A DNA stretch of 64,000 nt from Asterias rubens (lineage: Eukaryota; Echinodermata; Asteroidea; Forcipulatida; Asteriidae), in the NCBI RefSeq assembly GCF_902459465.1, contig NC_047062.1:6264501-6328500 (forward strand). Reading direction: 5' to 3'. Position 1 is the stretch's first letter. The number at the start of each line of letters is the position of its first letter. The position numbers were made by a program, and so were the translations under genes. Below the pieces are notes generated by a model. It was not told the DNA's origin. It searched no databases and worked only from the letters and a program-made list of their open reading frames with translations. This document shows, in pieces, positions 1-12,920 of this stretch.

Positions 1-155
1 CAAAAAACACCACATTTTTATATATAATAATGATAAAATAAAACATAATTCCTTCTGTTTAGGCTTTTTAGATGCTTTCATAGCACACTTCTTCTTATGG
101 TGAAAATGTTTTTTTCAAAGGGTATATTTGTGTTTTTTATTTGTTATTTGTGCAG

Positions 156-3100
156 GGAAACCAAGATGGAGGGCTTGAATCTCATCCGAAGACTCGTTAA
201 GTTTCATCCCGAGGTCATCACAGATCAAACGCACACTGTGGTCGTTGCTGTGATGAACGAAGTGAAGAACCTACGGTCCTCAGTGTCCAAGCTGGCCATC
301 ATGTGCATGGCTGAAATGTTCCAAGAGCTCAAATCGGCTATGGACAAGGTTAGTTCAGTCGTCAAATCCCAAGATCAACTTGTAACTCCCTCAAATCTTT
401 CCTAAATCGGATTCTGGGTTTTGTATTTGTAGTCATTCTATACTACTTTGAAAGCATGATAGCATGTCCATTGTCCCCATCCTGACATGACTTTGAAATT
501 TTTGTTGTTGAAAGAAGTTTATTAAAGGTCGGGTCATACTGTGGGTTCTTGGCTTGTGCAGGGATGAAGTTTGCTTTTCTGAGTCCTTGGCTACACGATC
601 AGAGTAAATAAAGTAAAATAAAATGAAAATGTTTGTTTCAGGACTTGGATCAGATCTGTAAGATCCTGGTGCCCAAGGGAGGAGAGAGCAATGCGTTCAT
701 CCGGGAAGATGTCGACAAAGCCCTGGATTCCATGGTTTCAAATGTCAGTCCACAGAGGGCGGTCTGCTCACTCATTAACGCGGGATCAAGGTTAGATTTC
801 TTATGGACTGTTTTTTCTTGAAACGTTGTTTTGTCTCTTTAGATGTTCATCAATGTTTTGTTTTTCTTTATGGTAGTTTTGTAAATTTGGTTAATCAGTT
901 GTCATGAGACATTAAGGCATTTTGTAACAATCTTAGGATTCAAGCAGGGCTTCCTTAATATTGTTTAGTTCTGTGCAATTAATACAGACCACCATTTATT
1001 GTTTCTCCCTTTTTTTATGTGTCCACTTTTTGCAATGTTATCGTTTGTAACTTTTTTTGTTCTCAAAGTGTAATTTATACATTGTTAGCCTTTTGTAATT
1101 CCTCGCAATTTAATTTTGCATGATACGTCTCCTGCCTCCTAGTGACCCAACATGAAGTAGTTGCCCATTGACCCAATAGTGAGTAGTTCTTTTGGAACAC
1201 TGTCGAATTGACTTAAAGGCAGTGGACACTATTGGTAATTATTCAAAATAATTATTATCATAAAACCTTTCTTGATTACGAGAGGTTGATAGTATAAAAC
1301 ATTGTGAGAAACGGCTCCCCCTGAAGTGACGTAGTTTTCGTGAAAGAAGTAACTTTCCATGAATTTGATTTGGAGACCTCATATATAGAATTTGAGGTCT
1401 CAAAATCAAGCATCTTAAAGCACACAACTTCGTGTGTTTTTTCTTTCACTAATATCTCGCAACTTCGATGATCGATTGAGCTCAAATTTTCACAGGTTTG
1501 TTAAATTATGCATATGTTGAGATACACCAACTGTGAAGACTAGTCTTTGACAATTACCAATAGTGTCTATTGTCTTGAATAAAATACACAATTTTACAAA
1601 ACTATCTATTTTATTTATCCTTCTCTCTGTACAGTCACAAGAGTCCGAATGTCCGTAAGGCCACAGCAATGCACCTTGACAGGCTAGTAGAGAAGATGGG
1701 ACCAGGGAGGGTTCTGAGTGGCGTGAAGGACATCACAGATAAGATTCTACCCACAGCGGCTCGATTAGCTGTGGACAATGCACAGGAAACCAGGTATGAT
1801 TTGCGCAGGACAGGCACAATATTATTTCTTCGTTGAGTTTTCATTGTTTTGCCCTTGGGAAAAAAACAACTAATTTTAATTAAACATTTTAGAATTGTTT
1901 TTTTTTATAAAGTCACCATGTGCACATGTTCATCAGCCCTTGTAATCAATAAAATGCTTTTTTTTTTTTTTTTTTCGTAAGACCAAATATCATGCCTGGA
2001 AGGAGCAATGTGTGACGTCGGCTGTTAGGGCTACAAAGACCTTATCGCAAATACTCAGTACGCGTGCCTTAGGTGTGGAATGAGGTGCATGCTGGTCTAG
2101 CTAGCGATCAAGTTACAACAGTTAGCGCTTGCGCAATGGGTATTTGCAAAAAGTTTTTGTTATCTTAGTCGGCTGTGCACGTCCTCTATATCAGATGGGG
2201 ACTTGGGAGTATCAATACCGCGTGACAAAAACACAAAACCCAGACCAATCAAGGGGTAAACTGAAGTATGTCATGCAGCTAAAATGGCAGCTTGCATGGA
2301 TTACTGCAAAGCAGATAGATGTTCAACACATCATTCTCTGGGGTGATTCTTTATAATTTTAACAAAGAATTCCTGATTTTCATCATATTTTCTGATTTTG
2401 CTTGTGATTTGCTAGGTTTTATGCTCGCAAGATGTTGTACTCAATGATGCAACACGAGTCCTTTGGTAAACTGATTGAGAAATATGTACCATCCAAAGAC
2501 ATGAGGTCCATCAAGGAAGTACTGGAGCATCTCAGGCAGAAGGCAAGGGAATATTTGTAAATAAAATACTAGAAGTTGTCAATGAACGTTGAATAATACT
2601 TGAAGTGTTAGTTTGGGACCATAGCCCACTTTCATAGAGCTGCTTAAGCACACAAATTCGCTAAGCACAACAATATTATGCTTACTAGAATAAGAATACC
2701 AGCCAAAGTTTCATGTCACAAGTACAATTTGTGACTGGTATCCTACCAATTTTTGCTTAGCAGAAAATTGTCAAGCAATATTTTCTGCTGAGGCGACTCT
2801 GTGAAATTGGACCCAGGCTAGCACAATTGTGTATTCCACAAACCTTTCACTTCTCCAGACCACAGTCCCAATCTTACTTTGGAATTCAGTCTCCTAGATG
2901 TTGATTTCTTTAAAAAAAAAAAACAGCTCCAATAACTTTCAAAACTCATCAGCTTGTCTCATTACTGAGTTAAGAAAACATGAACCCATTTATTTTTTGG
3001 TTTTACCCTTGCACTGTACGTAAAGCACTGTGAACTTTCATGAGTTCTGTGACAAAGCTCAATGGAAAATCACTTGTGTAGGATTCAAACCCATGACCTT

Positions 3101-6100
3101 TGCCTTTCTAGAGCAGATGTCTTACTAACTAGACCGCCGAGATTGTCAGGTAGCTCGAGGCAGTTCGAATCCTATATTTTAGCAGTGGGTACTGCAAAAG
3201 TTATTGGTGTGCAGTGCTAATCACATCGGTGTAAGGATACATGTTGGCAAGAGACTTCCGCTATGCAAGCAAGAAGATATTCTCTTTATTCCAACTGATG
3301 CCATTAAATCTCACAGTGGCATAGTTTTCAGTTTGTTGGATTAATTAATCTCAATTATGGAACAATTGCATCAACAGACTGCCAACGTGGCACAAAGAAT
3401 CTTCTCAAAATATTCCTGTTTAAGTCATGGAGGTTTTCTCTCTGCTCTGTTTTCTTTCAATCATTTAGGGACATTTTCCCTGAAGGGGTTGGGTGCTATC
3501 ATGAATGCAGTTTTGATTTTTACTTGTTTTTCATTGCTCCCCTTCTGTGTCTAAAAATGAATATTTCTTCGTAGAATTGTTTTCTCAATATTTTTGTTTG
3601 TTTAAAATCTTGAAGGGTCCTGGTGGCTTACCGCATGACTCATCGTCAGCACGAGTGAGACGTAGTCAGTCCAACCCACGTGTCAACTCCTCCTCAAGGG
3701 AAAAGATGGACTCAGCTGGCAGCAGGTATGTATGAAACATTGGCTCCGGCTAGGGCTATGGCTTTCATGCTGGATGTTGCTATATCTTGACTGTTTGGTC
3801 TTTCAATATTTCAGACATGGATAATCTATTTTCACAAAGCAAAAATAACAATTTGTTGATGTTGTGTGTATCACCTGCAATTAGCACAAATCGGCATGCA
3901 ATTTGCATTTGTCTCCCTGATACGCTAGCTTGTGCAGAGGGAAAAAACAATTCATCACTAAATCCAGGTAGGGTCAGCCAACATCCAGAATGTAATATTT
4001 TCCCTCGCTTGATTCCCTCTAAAGGGCGATTTGTACTTTGCGCAAACTTTGAAGGCGAAGGGAATTTCCTTGCGATAAGTGATTGAGTCATAAAACTTTA
4101 CTTCAGATGGATTAATAATTGGCCTAATTACGTAGTTCCCAGGTAACGCCACAACTGCATCTATCAATAAATACTACATGTACACAATTTTGACTGTTTT
4201 TTTAAGCACATTGTGGCAAATAATAAGGAGATCCACTCGATTGTGATTTAGTTCTGATTTGGTAATCCAGCGTGGAGGGGTGGGGGGGATGCTGTTAACA
4301 AGTTTTACTGTGTACAGTCTTGTGTAATCAATTTAGCGTATTTGTAATTTGAATGTCTCTTTTGTAACTGTTTTTTTTACCCTGTGAAATAATAAATGAA
4401 ACGAAAATGAAACAGCAAAACAATGCTATAGGTTTTCTCGGTCAAATTCGGTAAATGAGCAGCCAATTTAATTTTCATGCGTTTGAATTAAAGCTGTTTT
4501 GCCTCTCCAGTTGTTACTGCGTTTCAAATTGAGAATTCGGCCATTCAATTTCGTTTTGAGTCGAGTCAAATTCCTTTAGCACTCTGTTCAATTTAACATA
4601 TCAGCATTCTTTTTCGTGACACACACGCCTCAAGAAGCGTCTGCGAATTTAAATGCTGCTTTGATGAATTGTTAAAGAAATGATTATTTGACAAATCATA
4701 AAACGAAATCGAACTACCCTTTGCAGTAGCATTCGATTTCACGCGAAATAGAATAGCTTGGTGGTTAAATTGGCTGCTTATTTGCCAAAATTGACCGGAA
4801 AAAACCTATGTTAGAAACATATCCATCTGACGGGCTCTTTGTATTTATCAACAGTGATCCTCCAACTCCACTGTCCAGTTCGATGAAACGGACCAATCGG
4901 AATTCACGTAACAACGAGGGGGATCAGGAGACAGTCAAGGACATGTGCAAATCACTCTCAGCTGCTGATTGGACGGAGAGGTTACAGGGGATCAACCAAT
5001 TACAGGAGATGGCTGAAACCAACAAGGAACTGGTAGCATCCAATATAGTCAAGGTTTGTTTTGATCTCCTTTTCCTCCGGTTTTGAGAAATTTTACCCGA
5101 TTAAAGCCCAAATCGTACTTCCTGAGAGTGCGAAGCAAATTTTGATCTCACATGGCTGTTTTCACAGCAAATGTTTCACAGGAGTTGAACACAGTTCAAT
5201 TCTTTTTTGTTATTATCAAGAATTAAACCCAAGAATATTGTTCAACCCCACCATCACCTCATGTTGTCGCATTCTTTTACTCGTGCTGCAATTTATCTGA
5301 ATTAACCCGATCTCTTGGGGTAGGGTAGGCTATTACCAGGAGTCTGCCTGAAGCAATTGTATAGCGCTGTAAAGGACTGTATTTACTAAGCTAAATTTGT
5401 AGGGGAACCTGCCACGTTCTATGCTCATACAATACATTACATTGCATGTTGACCCGGACCTGTTACTGCTATGAAGCAATACTTTTAAGTGTTTAGCAAA
5501 TATTGAGGCTGAGAAACTCCACAGTCCCTCGACATTGCATGGCAATAATTAACAGATTGCACTAGAAATGAGCTCCATCAAAAGACTGATTTGAATTTTT
5601 TTCCCTGTTCTGTAAACAGATATTTGACAACTTCACACCACGGCTGACTGACTCCAACAGTAAAGTAAACCAAGCTGCACTGCAAACAATGGTTGGTATG
5701 GTACCCAGACTTGGGGAATACCTAGCTGCTGTCGTAACAGGAGTGGTACCAGTAGTGTCTGGTAACTTAGCTTCAAAGAATGCTGTTATATGCAAAACTA
5801 GTGAGGAAATACTAGACAGCATTATAGCAAATGTTGGTACGTAAAAGGATATCTTCTGGATTTTGTTATAGTGTAGTTTTATTGAATAGCTTTATTTTCT
5901 AGTCGTTCATTTAGACATTATTAGAAATGTCTAAATATTTGGTAGTTCGCATAATCGTTGTATTTGTGGTTTCTCAGTTAAAAAAGAAACCAAATTTCAT
6001 TAAAAAATCCTGAGTTTTTATTTCCTTAAACACTTATTTAAACAACTGTAACCACCTAATACAAACTAACACGCTTCTTTTATCTCGACGAACCAAAGAC

Positions 6101-7258
6101 TTTTCTCAAAGATTTTACTCCATAAACTGTACAATATTGATGTTATAATTTTGAAGTCCTTTTTTAACTGAAGGCAAAGTTTCTCATAACTCCAAACCAT
6201 CTTCTTTGCCTCCTCCAGATAAGATTGTCTTAGTGCAGCCGTTCTCCTCTGCTACGCAGTATGGAAATGCCAGAGTCAAGCCCAAGATGGTGGAGAAATT
6301 AGCTTGTAAGTAACAACTCATAGCCTTGGAGTTCACACTCAGACATATCTTTGTCCATGGAAAAGTGAAAAAAAAGAAACCAAAACCTGAAATATTTATC
6401 TTGTTACCTTTGGGGATTTCTCTTTATCCGGGGAAAAAAAGTGTTCTACCGTCGATTTCACCAAACTCTTCCTAACTTAGGATTAATATTAGGACTTGGG
6501 TTGAGTTAAGGTCCGTATCCAAAGGCGCAGGATGCATTGAACCCATCCTAAGTAAGGACGGGTTACTCTTCCTAACTCGAGATATGATTAATTCTAGCGT
6601 TTCATGAAATCGGCTGCGCCCCATTTCATAAAACTGTTCCGCAGTAAACACTTTAAGTGGGAGCTAAAGATTTAAACAAGTTTTTGAATCTAGCAAGCAT
6701 TAGACAATCTGTTAGGAAATTCTGGAGCAGGACAAGGAAGATTACTAATTTGGTTTTACCCATACACCAATGTTTGTAAGCACTGTATACTCAGTACTTT
6801 CCCCGAGTCCTGTGAAAAAATCACAGGCGGTTTACTCGCATGGGATTCAAACCCACAAACTTTAAAATTCTAGAGCAGTGTCATACTGTACCAACTAAAC
6901 CAACAAGATTGCCCGCTATCTAGAGGCAGTTTGAATCCCATATTTAATGCGGGTACCTATTAAACGAAAAAAGAAGATTCATGGATCCCTTATTTTTCTC
7001 AAACCCACAGTCCTTTCAACTAAAGTTTATCAACGCAAACAGCAGACAGTGGTTCGCAACGTCTTACCAGTCCTGTGGCACCTTCTTGGTAGCCTCACAG
7101 GGAGTGGGGCTGTCCCGGGAGGAACGCTGAACCTACGGGGCGCCGTCAATACACTGGCGACTGAACTCCATGGCCTGATGGGTGACGCCTTACTCCAGCA
7201 TGCAAGTAGCCTACCACCGCGGCAACATCACACACTGATGGAGATGATTGGTGTATGA
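156..7258 (+). CDS. TOGARAM1: TOG array regulator of axonemal microtubules 1 (crescerin), 3' part of the gene
   Basis: TOGARAM1/crescerin proteins bind tubulin through TOG domains and regulate axonemal microtubules in cilia (family knowledge). Nine coding exons with consistent phases are visible: 156-348, 642-790, 1635-1793, 2416-2542, 3616-3725, 4855-5053, 5620-5836, 6219-6305 and 7011-7258, ending in TGA. The spliced product is about 490 residues of HEAT-like helices. TOG3-like: starts near METKMEGLNLIRRLVK and ends near the KYVPSKDM segment. A Ser/Pro-rich linker follows (SSARVRRSQSNPRVNSSS). TOG4-like: starts at VKDMCKSLSAADWTERLQGI and runs to the C-terminus near HHTLMEMIGV. The upstream exons, with the first two TOG domains, lie outside the window. 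The 2542/3616 junction uses a GC donor; the other introns are GT-AG. The introns carry MITE and SINE insertions. I recognise the family from the order and wording of these segments; no alignment was run. Confidence 0.88.
1213..1578 (+). mobile_element. MITE family A copy 1, intron of TOGARAM1
   Basis: The copy starts TTAAAGGCAGTGGACACTAT and ends in the inverse form (ACCAATAGTGTCTATTG). The middle is a palindrome around the inverted words GGAGACCTC and GAGGTCTC. Four further copies in the window share the same ends and internal order. The TTAA at the borders suggests a piggyBac-like target preference. The right end is diverged here. Confidence 0.75.
2624..2814. mobile_element. Palindromic MITE family C copy 1, intron of TOGARAM1
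   Basis: The left end GCCCACTTTCATAGAGC is inversely matched by GACTCTGTGAAATTGGACCC at the right. The inner part is rich in GCTTAGC/GCTAAGC words. The same termini occur at 27.79, 60.28 and 61.65 kb and inside the long Helitron copies. Confidence 0.65.
2990..3245 (-). mobile_element. tRNA-derived SINE-like relic
   Basis: On the - strand a B-box-like GGGTTTGAATCC and an upstream A-box-like GGTCTAGTTAGTAAGAC are spaced as in a tRNA head. The tail, with GTAAGGATAC and AGTGCTAATCAC words, is shared with 6.76-6.96 kb and, inverted, with 31.28-31.41 kb. Diverged; promoter activity is doubtful. Confidence 0.5.
6451..6612. mobile_element. Palindromic MITE family B copy 1, intron of TOGARAM1
   Basis: The terminal GTCGATTTCACCAAA pairs with TTTCATGAAATCGGC. 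Inside are inverted copies of CCTAACTTAGGATTAAT and TAAGTAAGGACGGGT-like words. A second copy lies at 13.89-14.06 kb. Confidence 0.65.
6755..6960 (-). mobile_element. tRNA-derived SINE-like relic
   Basis: Same layout as the 3.0-3.2 kb relic: TGGTTTTACCC, GTAAGCACTGT, then GGATTCAAACCCAC (an inverted B box), then a degraded A box. It lies in the last TOGARAM1 intron, immediately upstream of the acceptor at 7010. Confidence 0.45.
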
Positions 7259-8859
7259 CACCAAATAAAGAGTAGATAATTATGTAAAGTATTAACAAAA
7301 AATGGACAAATCAAACCATTTATATATGGAAATATATTTATATATTGCAATACATCTATTGGATTTAATATTTTCCTGTATTGAAATATGGAAAGAAAAT
7401 TTGAGAGAAAGTGTGAGAATTAATGGTTGTGATAGTCACCTTGATCAATTTGCACTCTGCACCTAGCCGACCCCCCCCCCCCTCCCACCCCACCCTTGTA
7501 CATGTACCTAGCCACCACCCTGTACCAAGCCACCATGTCCGTACCATGCCGTGTTTGGCTTAACTTCACATGTGGATATGGTGACATGTAAACTGTTTTT
7601 CTTTAAGAAGAAAGTTCCCAATAGTCGCCATCTTTATCAGCGATTTAGCTGCGGCAACCATGATAATGAGGCTGGTTCCAAATGGTCAACCACAGTAGTC
7701 AACCAGCCTGGGGACCAGTCAAAATAATTGACCTTTAGTTAACCATGGTGGGTACCTGAACCTGCTCTTTCTGGTTTACCGACCACCCATGCATTTTAGC
7801 AAGAAGACTTAACAGTAGAAAAGGCTTACTAAACAAAACAGTGAGGTTTTTTGGGTCCAATCAGAACTACAATCCCATTCTTAGTTATATACTTCATAAA
7901 CTGCCATATCTGTTTTTCCTCCCAATAAAAAGATTACCAGTTAAAGTCAAATTATCATTTGATGCTTGGTATTTGGGTGCAATTTTTAACACAGAGATTT
8001 TTCCGTCTCCCCACATGTCAATCCTTCAAAGATGCAACGATTAAATAATTAAATCTGCGTAAAAGTTGCAACGACTTTGAATCTGAGGTCAATCAGAAAC
8101 CAAAGACTAATAGTTTCACATGTGTCGTGTGTGATTTTTTGTATGTACGTTTGTATACAATTTCACATAATAGGCATATTTAGGCGCCATTTTTTGCAAA
8201 CTGATTCTCCCAGTAAAAGCGTTTCTTTGTATTGAGCTTTGGGGTCATGTTTGATATTTTGCTTTGTTAGAGTGATAACAGAGTCTGTATTTCTGTTGGT
8301 TCGAGATTACATCTACACAGGGTTTCAACAGTTGCCTTATAGCTGTTTAGTTTATAGTTAACACAAAACGTTAGATATCAACTTTGCCTAGCACTGATGC
8401 AACGTTAAACACAAACCAAGTTGGGTCGTATGAAGCAACTTATTGTTATGTAATAGTACTTTATGCAAATGCAAGGGATAGTTATCTAATGCATTTTTAT
8501 TGTGACATGCTTCATTGTATTTGTGGAAATGTTTTTTACTGTGTTTAAAATGTTTGCATTTTTTTGTATTTGGTACAAGTTTTGTAGTAGTGCACAGCAG
8601 GAAAAACATTTTTATATAAAAACATTTTTAGGCAGTAATATCCCTTGCATACTTGTTTTTAGTTGTTGAGGAACTAGATGACTGCATTATAAGACGATGA
8701 AATGAGGAGAGGCGCACTTTTGTTACTTAATCAGAGTTTGAGTTGTGCTGTCCACAGCATGGATATGTCTGGTATGTTAGGCAGCCATTGTACTATTACA
8801 TGTTTACAAAAGAGCCACAGAGCATGCACTTCCTTCAGGTCAGTTTGTACAAAAACCTG
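7259..8859. other. Intergenic stretch, no gene seen
   Basis: AT-rich sequence after TOGARAM1 that may include its 3' UTR. It contains a C-rich run at about 7470-7497. The open frames in it are short, lack splice context and match nothing I recognise. Confidence 0.6.
7264..7269 (+). promoter_or_regulatory. AATAAA next to the TOGARAM1 stop codon
   Basis: A canonical AATAAA hexamer begins five bases after the TGA. If used it would give a very short 3' UTR. Other AATAAA motifs follow downstream (for example near 7924), so the functional polyadenylation site cannot be decided from sequence. Confidence 0.35.
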
Positions 8860-9027
8860 TTAAAGGCCCGATCCCACTGCAGCAGTAACGACACAAAGAG
8901 AACGCATTCTAATGGTTGAAGGAGCGTGTGCGTATTCTGCGAGGAGCAATTCAACCAATACAATGCGTTCTCTTTGCGTCATGATCATTATCGTTCTCGT
9001 TATCGCTGCAGTGTGACTCGGCCTTAA
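8860..9027. mobile_element. Palindromic MITE with TTAA ends
   Basis: The left end TTAAAGGCCCGATCCCACTG mirrors CAGTGTGACTCGGCCTTAA at the right. Internally, AAAGAGAACGCATT mirrors AATGCGTTCTCTTT. The TTAA at both borders points to a TTAA-targeting (piggyBac-like) transposase as the mobiliser, by inference. Confidence 0.75.
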
Positions 9028-9315
9028 CTCTCACATTTCATGGAGCCATCGCACTGTACAGATATTATCTAATTTTGGTAAGAAGAAAAAAGGGACACAT
9101 CTATTTTGTACAACTTTGAACTGATGAAGTCATTCTAATACAAATGATAAAATTTCTCAAATGAGTATTGTAGTGTCTTGTCTGCAAGGAAATGCTCTAA
9201 AATGCACAAGGCTATTGTTTGTGTAAACAAAGGTTACATGGTCTATATAGTAAAATTTGAATTAACTTTGTAGCGTGTGATTTTTCTACTGTTCATTAGC
9301 GCAAGGGTGCAAGTC

Positions 9316-9434
9316 TTAAGCCCGGTTCATACTTCCTTCGAATGCGACTGCGATACAAATCTTGACGTCACAACGGATAGTTTGCACAGTTCAATACTCG
9401 CTTTGCATTCGCGGGAAGTATGATTTGGGCTTTA
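9316..9434. mobile_element. Short palindromic MITE with TTAA-like left end
   Basis: AAGCCCGGTTCATACTTCC at the left mirrors GGGAAGTATGATTTGGGCTT at the right. A central CGAATGCGACTG/CTTTGCATTCGCG pair completes the fold. About 119 bp. Confidence 0.65.
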
Positions 9435-10124
9435 TGATCCATTATGCCTTGATGTCATCTAGACGCCATCTTACAAGACGCCATCTTGGAAGAATGCAAA
9501 GCTATGTACCTACATCGCAAAGGATGGGCCCAAGGTGAGGGTCCCCCCACAGCAGTGAGGTCATGTGCATAAGGTCTATAAAAGGTCAAAGGTGATTCAG
9601 TGTGATGTGTTCTCTTGTGTCCAGCGTTTATACATGTCTGAACATGTCTCACCGATTAAATTTTTCATTTTGTTTTTCAATGTTTTGGATATTAATTTTC
9701 GCAAATTTTTATTTAGGTGGATTGTTGGATGGAAGAGACGGAAAGAGGGTGTAACTGGAATAAATAAGGGCATTATAAAATGAGAGAGGAACTGGCCGAG
9801 TCCTCCAAAATCCACCGTATCTACAAGATGTAGGCAGTGTTGTAAAAAGATTCAAAATCACAAACTTTGCCCAGCACAAATGTACCTTGCTTGCTCATTA
9901 GATATAGTTTGCCGTCCAAATTGCCATGCTGTTCACATGTTTGCAACTGTACCCCAGCTGTTATTTTGTTTGGCTGGTAACCTGTTTCTGATAAGCACTG
10001 TGTTTCTGTGCTATGGATATGTTTGTGCTTACCATGTTGATCAGGCATGACAAGGTGATGGATTTTGGTGGACTTGTGGTAGTCTCCATTTCAGATTACC
10101 AGTATGAGGTACATGAAAGTCACC

Positions 10125-10324
10125 GTATAGATAAATCCCAATTCGCGCCATCTTCATGGGCATCTTGGGTTTTAGCTCTGAGCAGCATCAAGTGTTCTAA
10201 CATGGTGTTCACTGGCAGTTATGAATAACACACACATGTTGTTGCACATTCATTGCTGGTTGATCATTGCCTTTAAAGATGGCCGACTTTACAATGCTTG
10301 ACGTCAAGTGGGACTTATCTATAC
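10125..10324. mobile_element. MITE with 16-17 bp terminal inverted repeats
   Basis: GTATAGATAAATCCCA at the left and TGGGACTTATCTATAC at the right are inverse with one mismatch. The subterminal CGCGCCATCTT and AAGATGGCCG are also inverse. Exactly 200 bp between outer ends; no coding content. Confidence 0.65.
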
Positions 10325-12454
10325 ACAGACAAAACGGAGAATCTTCCAGAGAATGGCTAGACTTGCTTACCAGTCTGCAGCAGTGTCGTGGTCATTCAGT
10401 GTTTATTCAGGCCAGTGCATTTTATCATCACATCTTTATTCTTTTACAATAGATATTTCTAATCAGGGACTGAGGATGTTTATTTTTTTACAAGGAAATG
10501 GAGGGGAAAAAATGTAAGCGTCTGCAAAGATTTTATCAAAAATATATATATGTTATAATTTCCTGAATGGATTTTCCTACTATGACTTTTCCAATTGTTG
10601 CTGTTTATTGATGTAAATGGAATTAGTACTGTGAAACAAACATAAACTGTATTCCATTGTGTTGGGCAACTTCAATTAAATGTTTTCATTGTTTCGCCTT
10701 TTGAAAGTATACTCTTTAAATGTGCAAATGTATTTAATTTCCAAACCCTCAAATATTCCCTAACTCTGAAATCACTTGACACTATTATGTTTAAGGTTGG
10801 TGTTTTTGTTTAAGGTTGTTGTTATCTGATCTTTTAAATGTGATTTTCTTTCTCCTTCCAGTTTTATTGTATTATTCCAAGTATCATCAATGTCAATATC
10901 AATGTTTTTCCCTGAAGCGTTGTTGGACCAACCTACCATCGCAATTGTCAGTTTCAAGTTTGTTTTCTGTTTGTTCTTTCTATTTTCTGGTATTTTTTTA
11001 TTGAAAATGAAAATTATTTTGTGATATTTTTTTTGACCCACCAACACACATTTAAAAAAAACACCAAATAAAAAAAAATTGAATAACTGTGAATGGTCTC
11101 TAAACAAAGGTGAATCTAACTTAATTCTGTCATACACTGGATGATTGGTCATTAATATTAGGATAAGTAAGTTCTTCACTGTGGAAGTTAGAGATAAAAG
11201 GATTCTTTGGAACATTTAATGTCGACACAATCTTGACATCATGAAACTCAAAACTAATTTTCTTTTTTTTTGTATCCAGGGAAGTGGGATCTATGAATGC
11301 AATTTCTATCACTATCACCACCTTTGGTTTAAATCATCTTGATTGTTGTCCTTGGTATTCACTTTTTATTTATTTGTATTTATTTTTTTCCAGTGACTGA
11401 TATCACTTCTGTAAATAAGACAAAACAAAAGTTATATGATTAAAATCGAACAAAACTATTGTGAACCCTCCGTCCGTTTTTACCAGTACCTGATAAAGTG
11501 GACACGTTTGTAAAGTTACAGTTAATTGTGTTCTCTTGCATCTCCTTGAGTTATTAAAGATCATCTACGCTTTATGATTTAAAACATATTTTTATTCTAC
11601 AAATGGCAAATTACTGTATAGTGAGTATTGATGAATTAACTAGTATCGTTTAGTCTCATATTTGTAGCCGAGTGGTGTGTTAAAAGTGTTGTGTAAAACA
11701 ATGTATAAGTTTGGTTGGATTCGAACCAACTTCCATCTGTGTCACAGACCATGTTTTACATTGCACAAGGTATGTAGGGTTCGAGTCCAATCAAAGTTAA
11801 TTTCCGTAGAACTAGGAGGAGTTATACATCATGCTTATTGTCCCAGTTAGTAGGCTACCAAGTCACAGGTGATTTGAACACTTTTTATACCTCAGATTAC
11901 GAGGTATAAATGGGAAAAAAATCACTCTGTTAGCGGGCAAATATTTCAAATATGCGCATGATTTGCACAGCCTATAGAGTGCCAAAAAGAAAACTGAATT
12001 GTGAACTCACTTTTGCCTTGGAAGAGTTGCGTCGAGTTGGCGCCGATATAATTTGTTTATGGTTACAAGCCATTCAATCACTCATGTTTTTCAAAAAGAG
12101 GCTTGCTTTTTCACGAAATTGTAGAGACGTTTTGTACCAAAAAGTTTGTAAGTTACTAAACAAAAATAGTTGATGAGTTTATTTCAGATTGTAAATTGGT
12201 GTAAATCTTGAATATGATAATGGCAGTTTCAGTTCTATTTTGTCAAACTCAGTACTGTCTTATTTACAAATTGTCAGCAGTGTTATTTCTTGGACAACTA
12301 TTACCTTTTTATTCAGGCTTATGTCTTATTATTACAAAGTCATCAGTATACTTTCCTTGATTCATGTAATTGTACAGGAGCAAAGTTATAAAATGCGTGG
12401 CTTAAGTTTTGCAATTCTTTCATGAAGAAAGACATTACAAATCAAATATTTGAT
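10325..12454. other. Intergenic stretch, no gene seen
   Basis: AT-rich. Short open frames on both strands are low-complexity and unsupported. At about 11715-11800 there are two oppositely oriented B-box-like words (GGATTCGAACC and GGGTTCGAGTCC), probably decayed tRNA/SINE pieces. Confidence 0.5.
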
Positions 12455-12530
12455 GGATAGCTTAGTCATTAGAGCGCCGGCATGTTAAACTGGAGGTCGT
12501 AGGTTCAATTCCTGCTCTAGTCAATGTTCC
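12455..12530 (+). repeat. tRNA-Asn(GTT)-like SINE head or tRNA relic
   Basis: A D-arm-like TAGCTTAGTCATTAGAGC, an anticodon loop ATGTTAA (GTT at the anticodon position) and a T arm GTAGG-TTCAATT-CCTGC with a paired stem are in tRNA order. The acceptor stem does not pair, so this is not an intact tRNA gene. The same words occur as fragments at 18.2 and 18.9 kb, consistent with a dispersed tRNA-derived SINE. Confidence 0.45.
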
Positions 12531-12920
12531 TTTGTTCAACAGTTCAACCCAAAGTTATTCAAAAAATAGACTGTTAAGAACTAGAGAACAGAGAGAGATG
12601 TTGTTTCACTGCCGTTAAAAAAATGTATAATGATTATGTTAATATTTTATGCTATTCAAAAGTAAAAATCCCTTTCTGAATTCTGGTATAAAAAATATAT
12701 TGCACTCAGGCCCTTTTAATATTGGAACAACAAAATTGATGAAACAGAATTATTGATGCATACCAGAAACCTTCCTGATGATTTGATGGAGGTAGTCTGG
12801 TGCCATTTCATGAAAACTTGTATGAACATGGATTAACTTAGTTGTGTAACATGGTCATGAACGCTGAACATGCCCAAGTTTGTTCAATTCTGTTTGACCA
12901 ATATATTATCTGAAATCCAT

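Larger units (their letters stand above)
2543..3615 (+). other. GC-AG intron of TOGARAM1
   Basis: The exon ends CAG AAG and the intron begins GCAAGG; the acceptor is TTGAAG before GGT CCT. Joining here keeps frame and gives RQKGPGGLP, matching the expected QKG-G-P linker of the family. The nearest GT (2557) would change frame. Inference from frame and family similarity. The intron holds a palindromic MITE (2624-2814) and a SINE-like relic (about 2990-3245). Confidence 0.65.

Noticed and set aside
12455..12530. A functional tRNA-Asn gene
   Set aside because: The T arm and anticodon loop look right but the acceptor stem does not pair; treated as a SINE head or relic.
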